Part shown: positions 1 to 6,911 of the stretch, piece after piece
Numbering within the stretch: position 1 is the first letter of the stretch
How the letters are laid out: each line of letters opens with the position of its first letter
Source: an uncultured Eubacteriales bacterium
Lineage (GTDB): Bacteria; Bacillota; Clostridia; Peptostreptococcales; Anaerovoracaceae
Assembly: GCA_902765035.1 (NCBI GenBank)
Contig: CACWYF010000029.1
Span: forward strand, 1-9,943
Direction of reading: 5' to 3'
DNA: 9,943 nucleotides
Program-made: the position numbers and the translations under genes
Notes under the pieces: generated by a model
Databases searched by the model: none
What the model saw: only the letters and a program-made list of their open reading frames with translations
What the model was told of the DNA's origin: nothing

Positions 1-2
1 CG

Positions 3-1181
3 GATTTTGACATCCCGTCCGACGGACTGGTGCTGACCCTTGATGACTCTCAATACGCGAAGACTCTTGGTGAGACGGCAAAGTATCCTAAGGACTCGAT
101 CGCATTCAAGTGGCGCGACCAGAACGCCGAGACCGTGCTCAGGGAGATCGAATGGAGCCCTTCGAGAACGGGACTCCTGAATCCTGTAGCCATCTTCGAT
201 CCGGTAGAGCTCGAGGGGACCACAGTTTCCAGAGCTTCGGTACATAATATCAATATAATGGAGGACCTGGCGCTGGGAATCGGCGACACGGTGCGTGTAT
301 ACAAAGCTAACATGATCATCCCGCAGCTCAGTGACAACCTCACAAGAAGCGGCAGGATCGAGATCCCTGAGGTGTGCCCTGTATGCGGCGGACCGACGAG
401 GATCAGAGACGATGAGGGAACGAAAACCCTCATATGCACCAACCCGGACTGCCTTGCCAAGCACGTCAAGAGTTTTGAACACTTCGTATCAAGGGACGCT
501 CTCAATATTGAGGGGCTGTCAGAATCGGGACTGCTGAAGCTGATAGGCATCGGCGCCATCAGGAGATATCCGGATCTGTTCAGACTGGAGGAACACAGGG
601 ACGAGATCGTCGGCCTTGAGGGATTCGGCGAGAAGTCATATGATAATCTAGTCGCGTCGGCTGAGAGGGCATCGCACACCACTCCTGCAAGGCTGCTGTA
701 CGGACTCGGAGTGCCCGGCATAGGCGTTGCGACCTCCGGAGTCATTGCAAGGGCGTGCCGCAACAGCTGGAATGAGATCCAGAATCTTGACGAGGACGGA
801 CTCAAGGACATCGACGGCGTAGGATCAGTCATGGCTTCAGACTACGTTTCGTTCTTCTCGGATGAGGAGAACAGGGCCATGATCAACGAGCTTCTCACCA
901 TGCTGGACATAGACGAAAGCTACGAGGCTGCCGGCACAAGAGTTGAGGGCAAAACTTTCGTCATCACAGGCAGTCTTGAGCACTACGCCAACCGCAAGGA
1001 GCTGCAGGCCGATATCATCGCGGAAGGCGGCAAGACAGCAGGCTCAGTCTCAGAAAAGACTGACTACCTTATTACAAACAACCCGGGCTCAGGCTCAGCC
1101 AAGAACAGGGCAGCCAGAGAACTCGGAATAGAGATCATAACGGAGGATCAGGTCCGCGAGATGCTCGGGATCACTGAGTAA
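3..1181 (+). CDS. ligA: NAD+-dependent DNA ligase LigA, C-terminal part (5' truncated by window edge)
   Basis: This ligase seals nicks in duplex DNA using NAD+ (replication, repair). The frame is open from base 3, so the gene begins upstream; the adenylation lysine motif KxDG lies outside the window. Visible in order: the end of the nucleotidyltransferase domain, with a DGLVLT motif (bases 21-38) and IAFKW, whose lysine (bases 108-110) matches motif V; the OB fold (SRASVHN, GDTVRVYKANMIIP); a four-cysteine zinc finger (CPVC...CTNPDC, about bases 375-452); helix-hairpin-helix repeats (NIEGLSESG, LEGFGEKS, LGVPGIGVAT, IDGVGSV); and a C-terminal BRCT domain (VEGKTFVITGSL to the end). The usual lysine of motif IV (DGVVIK) is a threonine here, and the finger is followed by LAK instead of the common PAQ. 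Both fit a divergent LigA group I recall from Clostridia. A second ligase copy elsewhere in the genome is possible but cannot be judged here. Confidence 0.93.
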   Translation, partial: DFDIPSDGLVLTLDDSQYAKTLGETAKYPKDSIAFKWRDQNAETVLREIEWSPSRTGLLNPVAIFDPVELEGTTVSRASVHNINIMEDLALGIGDTVRVYKANMIIPQLSDNLTRSGRIEIPEVCPVCGGPTRIRDDEGTKTLICTNPDCLAKHVKSFEHFVSRDALNIEGLSESGLLKLIGIGAIRRYPDLFRLEEHRDEIVGLEGFGEKSYDNLVASAERASHTTPARLLYGLGVPGIGVATSGVIARACRNSWNEIQNLDEDGLKDIDGVGSVMASDYVSFFSDEENRAMINELLTMLDIDESYEAAGTRVEGKTFVITGSLEHYANRKELQADIIAEGGKTAGSVSEKTDYLITNNPGSGSAKNRAARELGIEIITEDQVREMLGITE

Positions 1182-1190
1182 TCAGCAGAG

Positions 1191-1256
1191 TGTGTCAAAA
1201 AGGACCGTCCCCGCTGACACAAAAAGATGACAGGGAGAACCGTCCCCGGTGTCATC
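1191..1256. repeat. Two adjacent short palindromic GTCCCC-core repeats
   Basis: The ligA-mgtE gap holds two hairpin-forming units. Unit 1 has arms GTGTCA (1192-1197) and TGACAC (1215-1220) around GGACCGTCCCCGC. Unit 2 has arms GATGACA (1226-1232) and TGTCATC (1250-1256), a perfect 7-base pair, around GAACCGTCCCCGG. The shared core is ACCGTCCCC. This resembles the short REP-like repeats with a GGGGACGGT core that are widespread in Bacillota genomes and have been linked to IS200-like/REP-associated transposases; that link is from memory, and no transposase is present here. If transcribed, the hairpins lie between ligA and mgtE and could protect or attenuate mRNA. Neither is followed by a good T-tract. 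Confidence 0.75.
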
Positions 1257-1276
1257 ATTCCCGTGTTAATACAGAA

Positions 1277-1282
1277 AGGAGG
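1277..1282 (+). promoter_or_regulatory. Ribosome binding site of mgtE
   Basis: A perfect AGGAGG lies 9 bases before the ATG at 1292. It fixes the mgtE start there rather than at the in-frame GTG at 1190, which would translate through the palindromic repeats. Confidence 0.85.
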
Positions 1283-1291
1283 AAGAGACCC

Positions 1292-2689
1292 ATGGAGAAT
1301 ACCAATATCATCATCGATATGGATCAGGCTTATGATGAGTCGCTCGAGAAGATATTCGAACTGCTTGAAGAAAAGAAGTATTTCAGATGCAGGGATGAGC
1401 TGCTCAAACATAACGAAGTAGAGATCGCAGAAATGCTGGTAGATATCCGACGAAAATTCGATCTCCAGCGCATGGTCGTTCTCTTCCGCGCTCTGCCTAA
1501 GGATGTCAGCGTCGATGTTTTTGCCGAGCTCAGTACGGATGACAGGCTTGACATCATAGATATCATCACGGATCCCGAGCTCAAGTACATCCTTGACGAG
1601 CTCGACTTCGATGATATGATCGACGTCCTTGAAGAGCTGCCTTCGAATATCGTGGACAAGATTCTCGACAAGACACCTAAGAGCGAGAGAAGGATGATCA
1701 ATACCTTCCTTAAATATAAGGAAGACAGTGCGGGCTCGCTGATGACCCCGTACTACATCAATCTCAGCAAGAACAGTACCGTCAGAGAAGCGCTCAACCA
1801 CATCAAGGACGTAGGTCTTGATTCCGAGACCATATACACATGCTATGTTCTCGACAGAGGCCGTAAGCTGATTGGTGTAGTTTCACTGAAATCGCTTGTC
1901 ATATCTGATGACAGTCTGCTCGTATCCGACATCATGCATGATGACCCCGTGGTCGCGCATGTTGATGATGACCAGGAGGAGGTATCAGACCTGTTCACAA
2001 GGTTCGGTTATCTGGCTATCCCGGTCGTGGATAATGAATTCAGGCTTGTCGGTATCGTAACCGTAGACGACATCCTCGACGTCATCGAAGAAGAGACGAC
2101 CGAGGATATCGAGCGTATGGGTGGTATCATCGATACATCGGACAGAGAATACCTCGACCAGTCAGTTTTCCAGCACGTGAAAGCGAGACTGCCGTGGCTC
2201 TTCCTGCTGATGTGCTCATATTTCGTCACAGGAGGCATCCTTGCAACATTTGAGGATGCGATGTCCAAAGTGATCGCTCTTGTAATCTACATGCCTATGC
2301 TGATGGGTACGGGCGGTAACTCGGGCTCACAGTCGTCGACCCTTATAATCCGTGGTATGGCGACAGGTGAGATCGAACTGAGAGACTTCCTCAAGGTAGC
2401 GTGGAAGGAGATCCGCGTAGGTATCATCGTGGGCGTGTGCCTCAGTATACTGAACTATTTCAGGATAGTTCATCTCGATCACAATCCGCCTCTGGTAGCG
2501 CTGACAGTATGCTGCTCAATGATACTCATAGTCATCATAGCCAAGCTGATCGGCTCGATGCTGCCGATGCTGGCAAAGAAGATCGGCATCGACCCGGCCC
2601 TCATGGCAGGACCTATGATGGCGTCGATCACAGATATGATATCACTCTGCACATACTTTATAATGGCTGGCATGTTCCTGCATATCTGA
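1292..2689 (+). CDS. mgtE: Magnesium transporter MgtE
   Basis: MgtE is a homodimeric Mg2+-selective channel of the cytoplasmic membrane whose cytosolic domains bind Mg2+ and gate the pore. The 465-residue product has the usual length and order: an acidic superhelical N domain (about residues 40-140, with the LPKDVSVDVFAEL and LDELDFDDM repeats); a pair of CBS domains (about 145-275, with SAGSLMTP, LIGVVSLKSL, ALPVVD-like AIPVVD and LVGIVTVDDILDVIEEE); a connecting helix; and five membrane segments (about 300-320, 326-345, 372-392, 400-425, 440-463). The membrane part carries the family marks GTGGNSGSQSSTLIIRG (339-355) and DPALMAGPMMASITD. D448 matches the pore aspartate that coordinates Mg2+ in characterised MgtE. 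No M-box (ykoK-type) riboswitch is evident in the 110-base leader. A hairpin terminator follows 42 bases after the stop, so the gene looks monocistronic or co-transcribed only with ligA. Confidence 0.95.
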   Translation: MENTNIIIDMDQAYDESLEKIFELLEEKKYFRCRDELLKHNEVEIAEMLVDIRRKFDLQRMVVLFRALPKDVSVDVFAELSTDDRLDIIDIITDPELKYILDELDFDDMIDVLEELPSNIVDKILDKTPKSERRMINTFLKYKEDSAGSLMTPYYINLSKNSTVREALNHIKDVGLDSETIYTCYVLDRGRKLIGVVSLKSLVISDDSLLVSDIMHDDPVVAHVDDDQEEVSDLFTRFGYLAIPVVDNEFRLVGIVTVDDILDVIEEETTEDIERMGGIIDTSDREYLDQSVFQHVKARLPWLFLLMCSYFVTGGILATFEDAMSKVIALVIYMPMLMGTGGNSGSQSSTLIIRGMATGEIELRDFLKVAWKEIRVGIIVGVCLSILNYFRIVHLDHNPPLVALTVCCSMILIVIIAKLIGSMLPMLAKKIGIDPALMAGPMMASITDMISLCTYFIMAGMFLHI

Positions 2690-2730
2690 CGGAATATACG
2701 GAATATATTTATTGAATTATGGTAATCTTC

Positions 2731-2777
2731 AGTGTCTGCGTAAGAAATAGCATTGCGCAGGCACTCTTTTGTTGTTT
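2731..2777 (+). terminator. Rho-independent terminator after mgtE
   Basis: AGTGTCTGCG (2731-2740) pairs with CGCAGGCACT (2756-2765), with one G-T wobble and a loop of 15 bases. The T-rich run CTTTTGTTGTTT follows. The stem is good and the T-tract is interrupted. Confidence 0.65.
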
Positions 2778-2789
2778 CACCTCATGGGA

Positions 2790-2881
2790 GTACCACGGCG
2801 GGGACCAATTCTGCAGCAAAATGTGTGCAAAGGTGAACGGAAGGACCACAGCGGGGACCGGAAGTGAGGCAAAATGGTGCG
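2790..2881. repeat. Two direct copies of a GCGGGGACC repeat, 53-base period
   Basis: Copy 1 starts at 2790 and copy 2 at 2843. Over the first 34 bases they agree at 25 positions without gaps, sharing ACCAC, GCGGGGACC and GCAAAATG. The core CAGCGGGGAC of copy 2 equals the reverse complement of the core of the repeats after ligA (GTCCCCGCTG), so these look like degenerate members of the same family in opposite orientation. The 390 bases between mgtE and tktN otherwise hold only the terminator upstream and the promoter region downstream. No convincing gene is seen. Confidence 0.65.
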
Positions 2882-2939
2882 TGAAAGGGCATAATGATAA
2901 AATGCAAAAAATAATTACCAATATGTCCGACAAATTTCA

Positions 2940-2968
2940 TTGACTACCGGGGATTCATATGTAAGAAT
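2940..2968 (+). promoter_or_regulatory. Probable sigma-A promoter of the transketolase pair
   Basis: TTGACT (2940-2945) is followed after 17 bases by AAGAAT (2963-2968), preceded by ATATG. AT-rich sequence lies just upstream (about 2890-2938). The -35 box is near consensus and the -10 box is weak (4 of 6). It implies a leader of about 105 bases before the tktN start. Confidence 0.45.
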
Positions 2969-3066
2969 GAGGTGCTGACTTCCGGATGACGCATATTTCA
3001 GCTGTCAGGAGGTTTTCCGGAGGCAGTAAAACCAATCAATAAGATCAATTCCCAACTATCAAGACT

Positions 3067-3072
3067 GGAGGA
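3067..3072 (+). promoter_or_regulatory. Ribosome binding site deciding a TTG start for tktN
   Basis: GGAGGA lies 7 bases before a TTG at 3080. No in-frame ATG or GTG is found between this site and the conserved N-terminal region, so TTG is the likely start codon. Confidence 0.75.
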
Positions 3073-3079
3073 AGACACT

Positions 3080-3901
3080 TTGAAAACTGTACAGGAGCTG
3101 AATGAAATAGCTCGCAAAGTAAGAATCGATGCTCTCAAGGGTATCCACGCTGCCGGAGCAGGGCATCCGGGCGGATCACTTTCAGTGACCGACATACTCG
3201 TATCTCTCTACTTCAACGTTATGAACGTTGATCCTGCAGAACCGAAGATGGAAGGAAGGGACAGACTCGTTCTCTCCAAGGGCCATGCAGCTCCTGCGCT
3301 CTATTCAACTCTTGCACACAGAGGATATTTTGACCCTGCTGAGATGCTGACTCTGAGAAAGCTGGGATCAAGGCTGCAGGGACACCCGAGCATGGAACTC
3401 CTGCCGGGGGTTGAGATGTCTACCGGTTCCCTCGGACAGGGATTCTCTGTCGCTGTCGGAATGGCAATTGCAGATAAGATAGACGGCAAGGACCGCAGGA
3501 CCTTCGTCGTAACAGGCGATGGAGAGCTGCAGGAAGGTCTCATCTGGGAAGCTGCTCTGTCAGCTGCCAAGCACAAACTCGGCAACCTCATCGCTGTAGT
3601 TGACTGGAACAACCTTCAGATCGACGGCTGTGTAGATGTTGTCAAGAAAGTTGCTCCTATAGACGATAAGTTCGCTGCTTTCGGATGGGAGACATTCGTA
3701 GTGGACGGACACGACATGCAGGCACTTCTTGATGCATATGACAAGGCTCTGGCTGTAGAGGGCAAGCCTGTATGCATCGTAGCGAAGACAGTAAAGGGCA
3801 AGGGCGTATCCTTCATGGAGAACCAGGCCGGATGGCACGGCAAAGCGCCAAACGATGAGCAGCTCGCTGCTGCAATAGAGGAACTCGGAGGTGACAAGTA
3901 A
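3080..3901 (+). CDS. tktN: Transketolase, N-terminal (thiamine diphosphate-binding) subunit
   Basis: With its partner, this subunit transfers two-carbon ketol units between sugar phosphates in the non-oxidative pentose phosphate pathway (cytosol, ThDP and Mg2+ dependent). The 273-residue product corresponds to the N-terminal third to half of full-length transketolase. It shows GHPGGSLS (residues 28-35), DRLVLSKGHAAPALYS (61-76), GSLGQGFSVAVGMA (116-129) and the ThDP/metal motif GDGE (146-149) through NN (177-178). GWHG (251-254) lies near the end. Conserved substrate and cofactor histidines are seen at 29, 69 and 252. Translation starts at a TTG with a good ribosome binding site. The stop overlaps the tktC start by one base (TAATG), indicating translational coupling and an equimolar two-chain enzyme. 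Split transketolases of this kind are common in archaea and Bacillota. The symbol is descriptive. Confidence 0.93.
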   Translation: MKTVQELNEIARKVRIDALKGIHAAGAGHPGGSLSVTDILVSLYFNVMNVDPAEPKMEGRDRLVLSKGHAAPALYSTLAHRGYFDPAEMLTLRKLGSRLQGHPSMELLPGVEMSTGSLGQGFSVAVGMAIADKIDGKDRRTFVVTGDGELQEGLIWEAALSAAKHKLGNLIAVVDWNNLQIDGCVDVVKKVAPIDDKFAAFGWETFVVDGHDMQALLDAYDKALAVEGKPVCIVAKTVKGKGVSFMENQAGWHGKAPNDEQLAAAIEELGGDK

Positions 3902-4839
3902 TGGCAGATGTTAAGAAGATAGCCACAAGACAGGCTTACGGAGAGTTCCTTGCTGAGTACGGGGCTGAGAGAAAGGACCTCATCGCAATGAGTGCTGACC
4001 TCTCAGGTTCCAACAAGACAGATATTTTTGAGAAAGCATTTCCTGAGAGATTCGTGGAGACAGGTATCTCTGAGCAGGATATGTACGCAGAGGCAGCAGG
4101 CATCGCTCACTCCGGTCATGTAGTAGCTGCCAGCACATTTGCTATGTTTGCTGCAGGAAGAGCGTTTGAGATCATCCGCAATTCCATCGCACATACACAT
4201 GCCAATGTAAAGATCTGCGCCACACATGGCGGCATCACAGTAGGTGAGGACGGAGCTTCGCACCAGACATTCGAAGACATCGCTCTTATGAGAGTGCTTC
4301 CGGACATGGTAGTTCTGAATCCTGCAGATGCAGTCAGCACCAAGATTCTCTTGAGACAGGAATTCGAGCAGGAGAGACCGGCCTATATAAGACTCGGAAG
4401 AGCCGGCGTACCTGTTATCTACAGTGAGGACGCTCCTCTGGAAATCGGCAAGGGAGCACAGCTGAAGGACGGAAATGACGTTGCCATTATCGCAACGGGT
4501 ATCCTTGTAGCGGACGCGCTCGCAGCTGCAGAGACTCTTGAGGCTGAGGGGATCAGTGCAAGAGTCATCGATATGCATACCATCAAGCCGCTTGACGAGG
4601 AGATCATTATCAAGGCTGCTTCGGAATGCAAGGGCATCGTCACAGCTGAAGAGCACTCCGTTATCGGAGGACTCGGCGGAGCCGTTGCAGAAGTAACTGC
4701 TCAGAAGTGCCCATGCAGGATCGCCATGGTCGGACAGCATGACTGCTTCGGTGAGTCAGGAAAGCCTGCAGAACTTCTGAAGAAGTACGGCATGACAGCA
4801 GATGACATCGTAAAAGCAGCAGAAGGACTTGTTAAATAG
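3901..4839 (+). CDS. tktC: Transketolase, C-terminal (pyrimidine-binding) subunit
   Basis: This is the second chain of the split transketolase. Its 312 residues cover the pyrimidine-binding domain and the C-terminal transketolase domain. Visible marks are SADLSGSN (31-38), the catalytic ThDP-activating glutamate in SEQDMYAEAAG (E59), FAMFAAGRAFEIIRN (80-94), THGGITVGEDGASHQ with H121, LRVLP-like MRVLPDMVVLNPAD (130-143) and RLGR. The C-terminal fold has AIIATGILVADAL, IDMHTIKPLD and AEEHSVIGGLGGAVAE. GGAGGTG at 3887-3893, inside the end of tktN, is its ribosome binding site, 7 bases from the ATG. DXS (1-deoxyxylulose-phosphate synthase) is related, but it is a single chain and its central sequence differs, so transketolase is preferred. 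A strong terminator follows the gene. Confidence 0.94.
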   Translation: MADVKKIATRQAYGEFLAEYGAERKDLIAMSADLSGSNKTDIFEKAFPERFVETGISEQDMYAEAAGIAHSGHVVAASTFAMFAAGRAFEIIRNSIAHTHANVKICATHGGITVGEDGASHQTFEDIALMRVLPDMVVLNPADAVSTKILLRQEFEQERPAYIRLGRAGVPVIYSEDAPLEIGKGAQLKDGNDVAIIATGILVADALAAAETLEAEGISARVIDMHTIKPLDEEIIIKAASECKGIVTAEEHSVIGGLGGAVAEVTAQKCPCRIAMVGQHDCFGESGKPAELLKKYGMTADDIVKAAEGLVK

Positions 4840-4877
4840 GACTCGTCCGCTGACATAGTTGACCCGCTTGCTGACAG
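4839..4877. repeat. Decayed copy of the GTCCCC-core repeat after tktC
   Basis: GGACTCGTCCGCTGACA starts at the last base of the tktC stop. It aligns with GGACCGTCCCCGCTGACA (1202-1219) with a one-base insertion and a two-base deletion. A second partial TTGCTGACA follows at 4868-4876. I read it as a degraded member of the same repeat family; similarity is too short to be certain. Confidence 0.4.
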
Positions 4878-4910
4878 ATTTTGCACCCCTGAATAAACAT
4901 TTTTGCTTCA

Positions 4911-4957
4911 AACAACCCGGAAAACCGTGAAAAACGGCGATTCCGGGCTGTTTTTTT
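4911..4957 (+). terminator. Strong Rho-independent terminator after tktC
   Basis: AACAACCCGGAA (4911-4922) pairs with TTCCGGGCTGTT (4941-4952) with a single mismatch. Inside it CCGT (4925-4928) pairs with ACGG (4934-4937) around a GAAAA loop. The 3' arm ends in a run of seven T (4951-4957). It separates the transketolase unit from the ftsEX operon. Confidence 0.9.
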
Positions 4958-5003
4958 GAGGAAGTCTGAATGTTCATTAAGTTTATGTGCTTTAACAGTA
5001 ATG

Positions 5004-5015
5004 GTTGTGTATAAT
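5004..5015 (+). promoter_or_regulatory. Probable -10 box of the ftsEX operon promoter
   Basis: A perfect TATAAT (5010-5015) sits in GTGTATAAT, about 50 bases after the terminator and 76 bases before ftsE. No convincing -35 box is found at 16-18 bases (GTGCTT at 4987-4992 is poor). The same GTGTATAAT string occurs before recJ, which supports its use as a promoter element in this genome. Confidence 0.55.
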
Positions 5016-5090
5016 GTTGAATGTCAAGCCGACTTTACAATTTCCGGAATGGGCCGGAGCAAAGACGGCAGAATAGAGAGCTTTCAGAAA

Positions 5091-5978
5091 ATGATAGAAT
5101 TCAAAAATGTAACCAAGAAATACGGCGAGAATGTCGGACTCATAGACGCTTCTGTTCATATCAACAGGGGCGATTTTGTCTTTCTTGTAGGTCCGAGCGG
5201 AGCCGGCAAAACGACTTTCATAAGGCTCATACTCAAGGAGATAGAGCCTGATAAGGGCAAGATCCTTCTTGCGGGCAAAGACATCACTCATATCGGCAGA
5301 AGAGAGGTCCCGGCTATCAGACAGAAGATAGGTATGGTATTCCAGGACTTCAGACTTCTTGAGAAGAAGACTGTATATGAGAATGTCGCTTTCGCTATGG
5401 AAGTTCTTCACAAAAGCAAGAGAGAGATAAGGGAGAGAGTTCCTTATGTTCTCGACCTTGTAGATATCAAGGACAAAGCAAAGCGCTATCCGGCTGAGCT
5501 GTCTGCGGGAGAGCAGCAGAGAGTCGGCATCGCAAGAGCGCTGGTCAATAAGCCGAGAGTTCTGATCTGCGATGAGCCTACAGGTAACCTTGACCCGATC
5601 ACTGCAATGGAGATCATGGAGCTCCTCGAACAGATCAATATAAGAGGAACTACAGTCCTGATGGTTACTCATGCCAAGGATATTGTAGATAAAATGAACA
5701 AGAGAGTAGTTGCGATCGAACACGGCCACATCGTGCGTGATGAAGAGGGCAGCTACGGATACAGAAAACAGCAGACTCAGGAGCAGGAGACATTCTTTGT
5801 TCCGAGAAGTGCTGATCCTAAGGAAGCTCTTGAGGCTGAGAGACGGCAGACGGTGTACCTTGATGATGATGCTGCAGAAACACTCCTGAGGCAGACACAG
5901 ACACTCGCATCGGCGGATACTGCTGTAGATGATATGCTCAGTGCTTATCTTGACGGAGGGGAGGACGTATATGAGTAG
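5091..5978 (+). CDS. ftsE: Cell division ATP-binding protein FtsE, with acidic C-terminal extension
   Basis: FtsE is the cytosolic ABC ATPase that pairs with FtsX; ATP hydrolysis is thought to change FtsX shape and switch on a cell-wall hydrolase outside. The 295-residue product starts with the canonical MIEFKNVTKKYG. It shows Walker A GPSGAGKT (34-41), the Q-loop FQDFRLL (Q85), signature LSAGEQQR (137-144, A where the family usually has G), Walker B VLICDEPTGNLDP (157-169) and the H-loop histidine (H194). FtsE usually ends near residue 220-230; here about 75 further residues follow, rich in Q, E and D (for example YLDDDAAETLL, VDDMLSAYLDGGEDVYE). In-frame upstream ATGs at 5001 and 5049 precede the domain and are less likely starts. 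The AGAGAG (5075-5080) ribosome binding site is weak. The end overlaps ftsX by 8 bases. Confidence 0.94.
   Translation: MIEFKNVTKKYGENVGLIDASVHINRGDFVFLVGPSGAGKTTFIRLILKEIEPDKGKILLAGKDITHIGRREVPAIRQKIGMVFQDFRLLEKKTVYENVAFAMEVLHKSKREIRERVPYVLDLVDIKDKAKRYPAELSAGEQQRVGIARALVNKPRVLICDEPTGNLDPITAMEIMELLEQINIRGTTVLMVTHAKDIVDKMNKRVVAIEHGHIVRDEEGSYGYRKQQTQEQETFFVPRSADPKEALEAERRQTVYLDDDAAETLLRQTQTLASADTAVDDMLSAYLDGGEDVYE
5958..5964 (+). promoter_or_regulatory. Ribosome binding site of ftsX
   Basis: GGGGAGG lies 6 bases before the ATG at 5971, inside the last codons of ftsE. It supports 5971 rather than the earlier in-frame ATG at 5929 as the ftsX start. Confidence 0.75.
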
Positions 5979-6861
5979 AGTAGGCTACAATCTCAAACAG
6001 TCCTTCTCGCAGATGAACAGAAACAAGGGTATGTACTTCACATCTACAATGGCTATCACAGCCATGATGCTGATACTCGGCCTGTTCTTCGTAGCATTCG
6101 TCAATATCAATCTTTTTACCGCTTCAATTGAGAAGGATTACAATGTCATCCAGATATATCTCGCTGAGGGAAGCAAGCAGGAGACCATACAGGCTGTAGG
6201 TGCTGAACTCGAGGCCATGGACGGCGTAGACCATATTACGTATGTCACCAAGGATGAAGCTCTTGGCACTCTCAAGGCAAGATGGGGAGATAACGGATAT
6301 CTCCTGGAAAACCTTCCTGAGAACCCGCTTCCTGATTCATATTCAGTGTATGTCGCTGACAAGGATGCTGCCAACTCGGTAGCGGCAGCGGCGGCCAAAG
6401 TACCCGGTGTCGACGATGTCGTATATTATCAGGACACTATAGAGAAACTGGCGCAGGTATCAAGATTCATTGAACTTGGGTCGATAATAACAATGGCATT
6501 CCTGATCATCGTATCGATCATAATCGTAGCGAACACGATCAAGCTGACCGTTTTCAACAGAGAGAAAGAGATCGGCATCATGAAGTATCTGGGCGCTACA
6601 GACTGGTTTGTAAGAGCTCCGTTCATCTGGGGCGGCATCTTCGTCGGACTCTTCTCCGCGCTGATAGCGACAGGCCTGACACATGTCATATACCAGAAAG
6701 TGGTGAACATGGTGGGCACTGATGTTACAAGGATACTCTCAGTAAATCTGGTGCCGTCGGAATACCTTACAACTAATCTGCTGATCATATTCCTGTGCCT
6801 TGGCGTAAGCATTGGTACATGCGGAAGTATCATCTCGATCAGGAGATTCCTCGACAGATAG
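5971..6861 (+). CDS. ftsX: Cell division protein FtsX (permease-like)
   Basis: FtsX is the membrane partner of FtsE; it transports nothing known and instead relays the ATPase signal to a peptidoglycan hydrolase outside the membrane. The 296-residue product has the expected layout: a short cytosolic N-terminus (YNLKQSFSQMNRNKGM); a first membrane segment at about 22-46; an extracellular domain at about 47-165; and three more segments at about 168-190, 215-240 and 268-292. The extracellular domain includes the FtsX pattern VIQIYL, a VDHITYVTKDEAL stretch and a VPGVDDVVYYQDT stretch. The conserved cytosolic loop NREKEIGIMKYLGATDWFVRAPF (residues 196-218) sits between segments 2 and 3. Start 5971 overlaps the ftsE stop by 8 bases, so the two chains are probably coupled in translation. 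Confidence 0.94.
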   Translation: MSRVGYNLKQSFSQMNRNKGMYFTSTMAITAMMLILGLFFVAFVNINLFTASIEKDYNVIQIYLAEGSKQETIQAVGAELEAMDGVDHITYVTKDEALGTLKARWGDNGYLLENLPENPLPDSYSVYVADKDAANSVAAAAAKVPGVDDVVYYQDTIEKLAQVSRFIELGSIITMAFLIIVSIIIVANTIKLTVFNREKEIGIMKYLGATDWFVRAPFIWGGIFVGLFSALIATGLTHVIYQKVVNMVGTDVTRILSVNLVPSEYLTTNLLIIFLCLGVSIGTCGSIISIRRFLDR

Positions 6862-6911
6862 CAGCAGCGTAAAAGGGACAGAGATATCACACGGTCAGAA
6901 CCGTAAAATGT

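Noticed and set aside
1148..1801. Long antisense frame of 217 codons opposite mgtE
   Set aside because: It lies over well-conserved mgtE codons and the ligA tail, and has no recognisable domain. It is explained by codon bias of the sense gene.
2719..2943. Open frames of 74 codons on both strands in the mgtE-tktN gap
   Set aside because: They run through the terminator and both repeat copies, lack a ribosome binding site, and their products have no recognisable family or plausible composition.
4956..5090. N-terminal extension of FtsE by up to 45 residues
   Set aside because: The extension would be encoded by the terminator tail and promoter region. The family N-terminus MIEFKNVTKKYG begins exactly at 5091.
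4003..5729. Antisense frames of about 245 codons opposite tktC and ftsE
   Set aside because: Both are opposite strongly conserved coding sequence, are rich in improbable runs, and have no start signals.
6871..6904. Another member of the GTCCCC-core repeat family before the M23 gene (AGAACCGT shared)
   Set aside because: Only eight bases match and the GTCCCC core is missing, so chance similarity is more likely.
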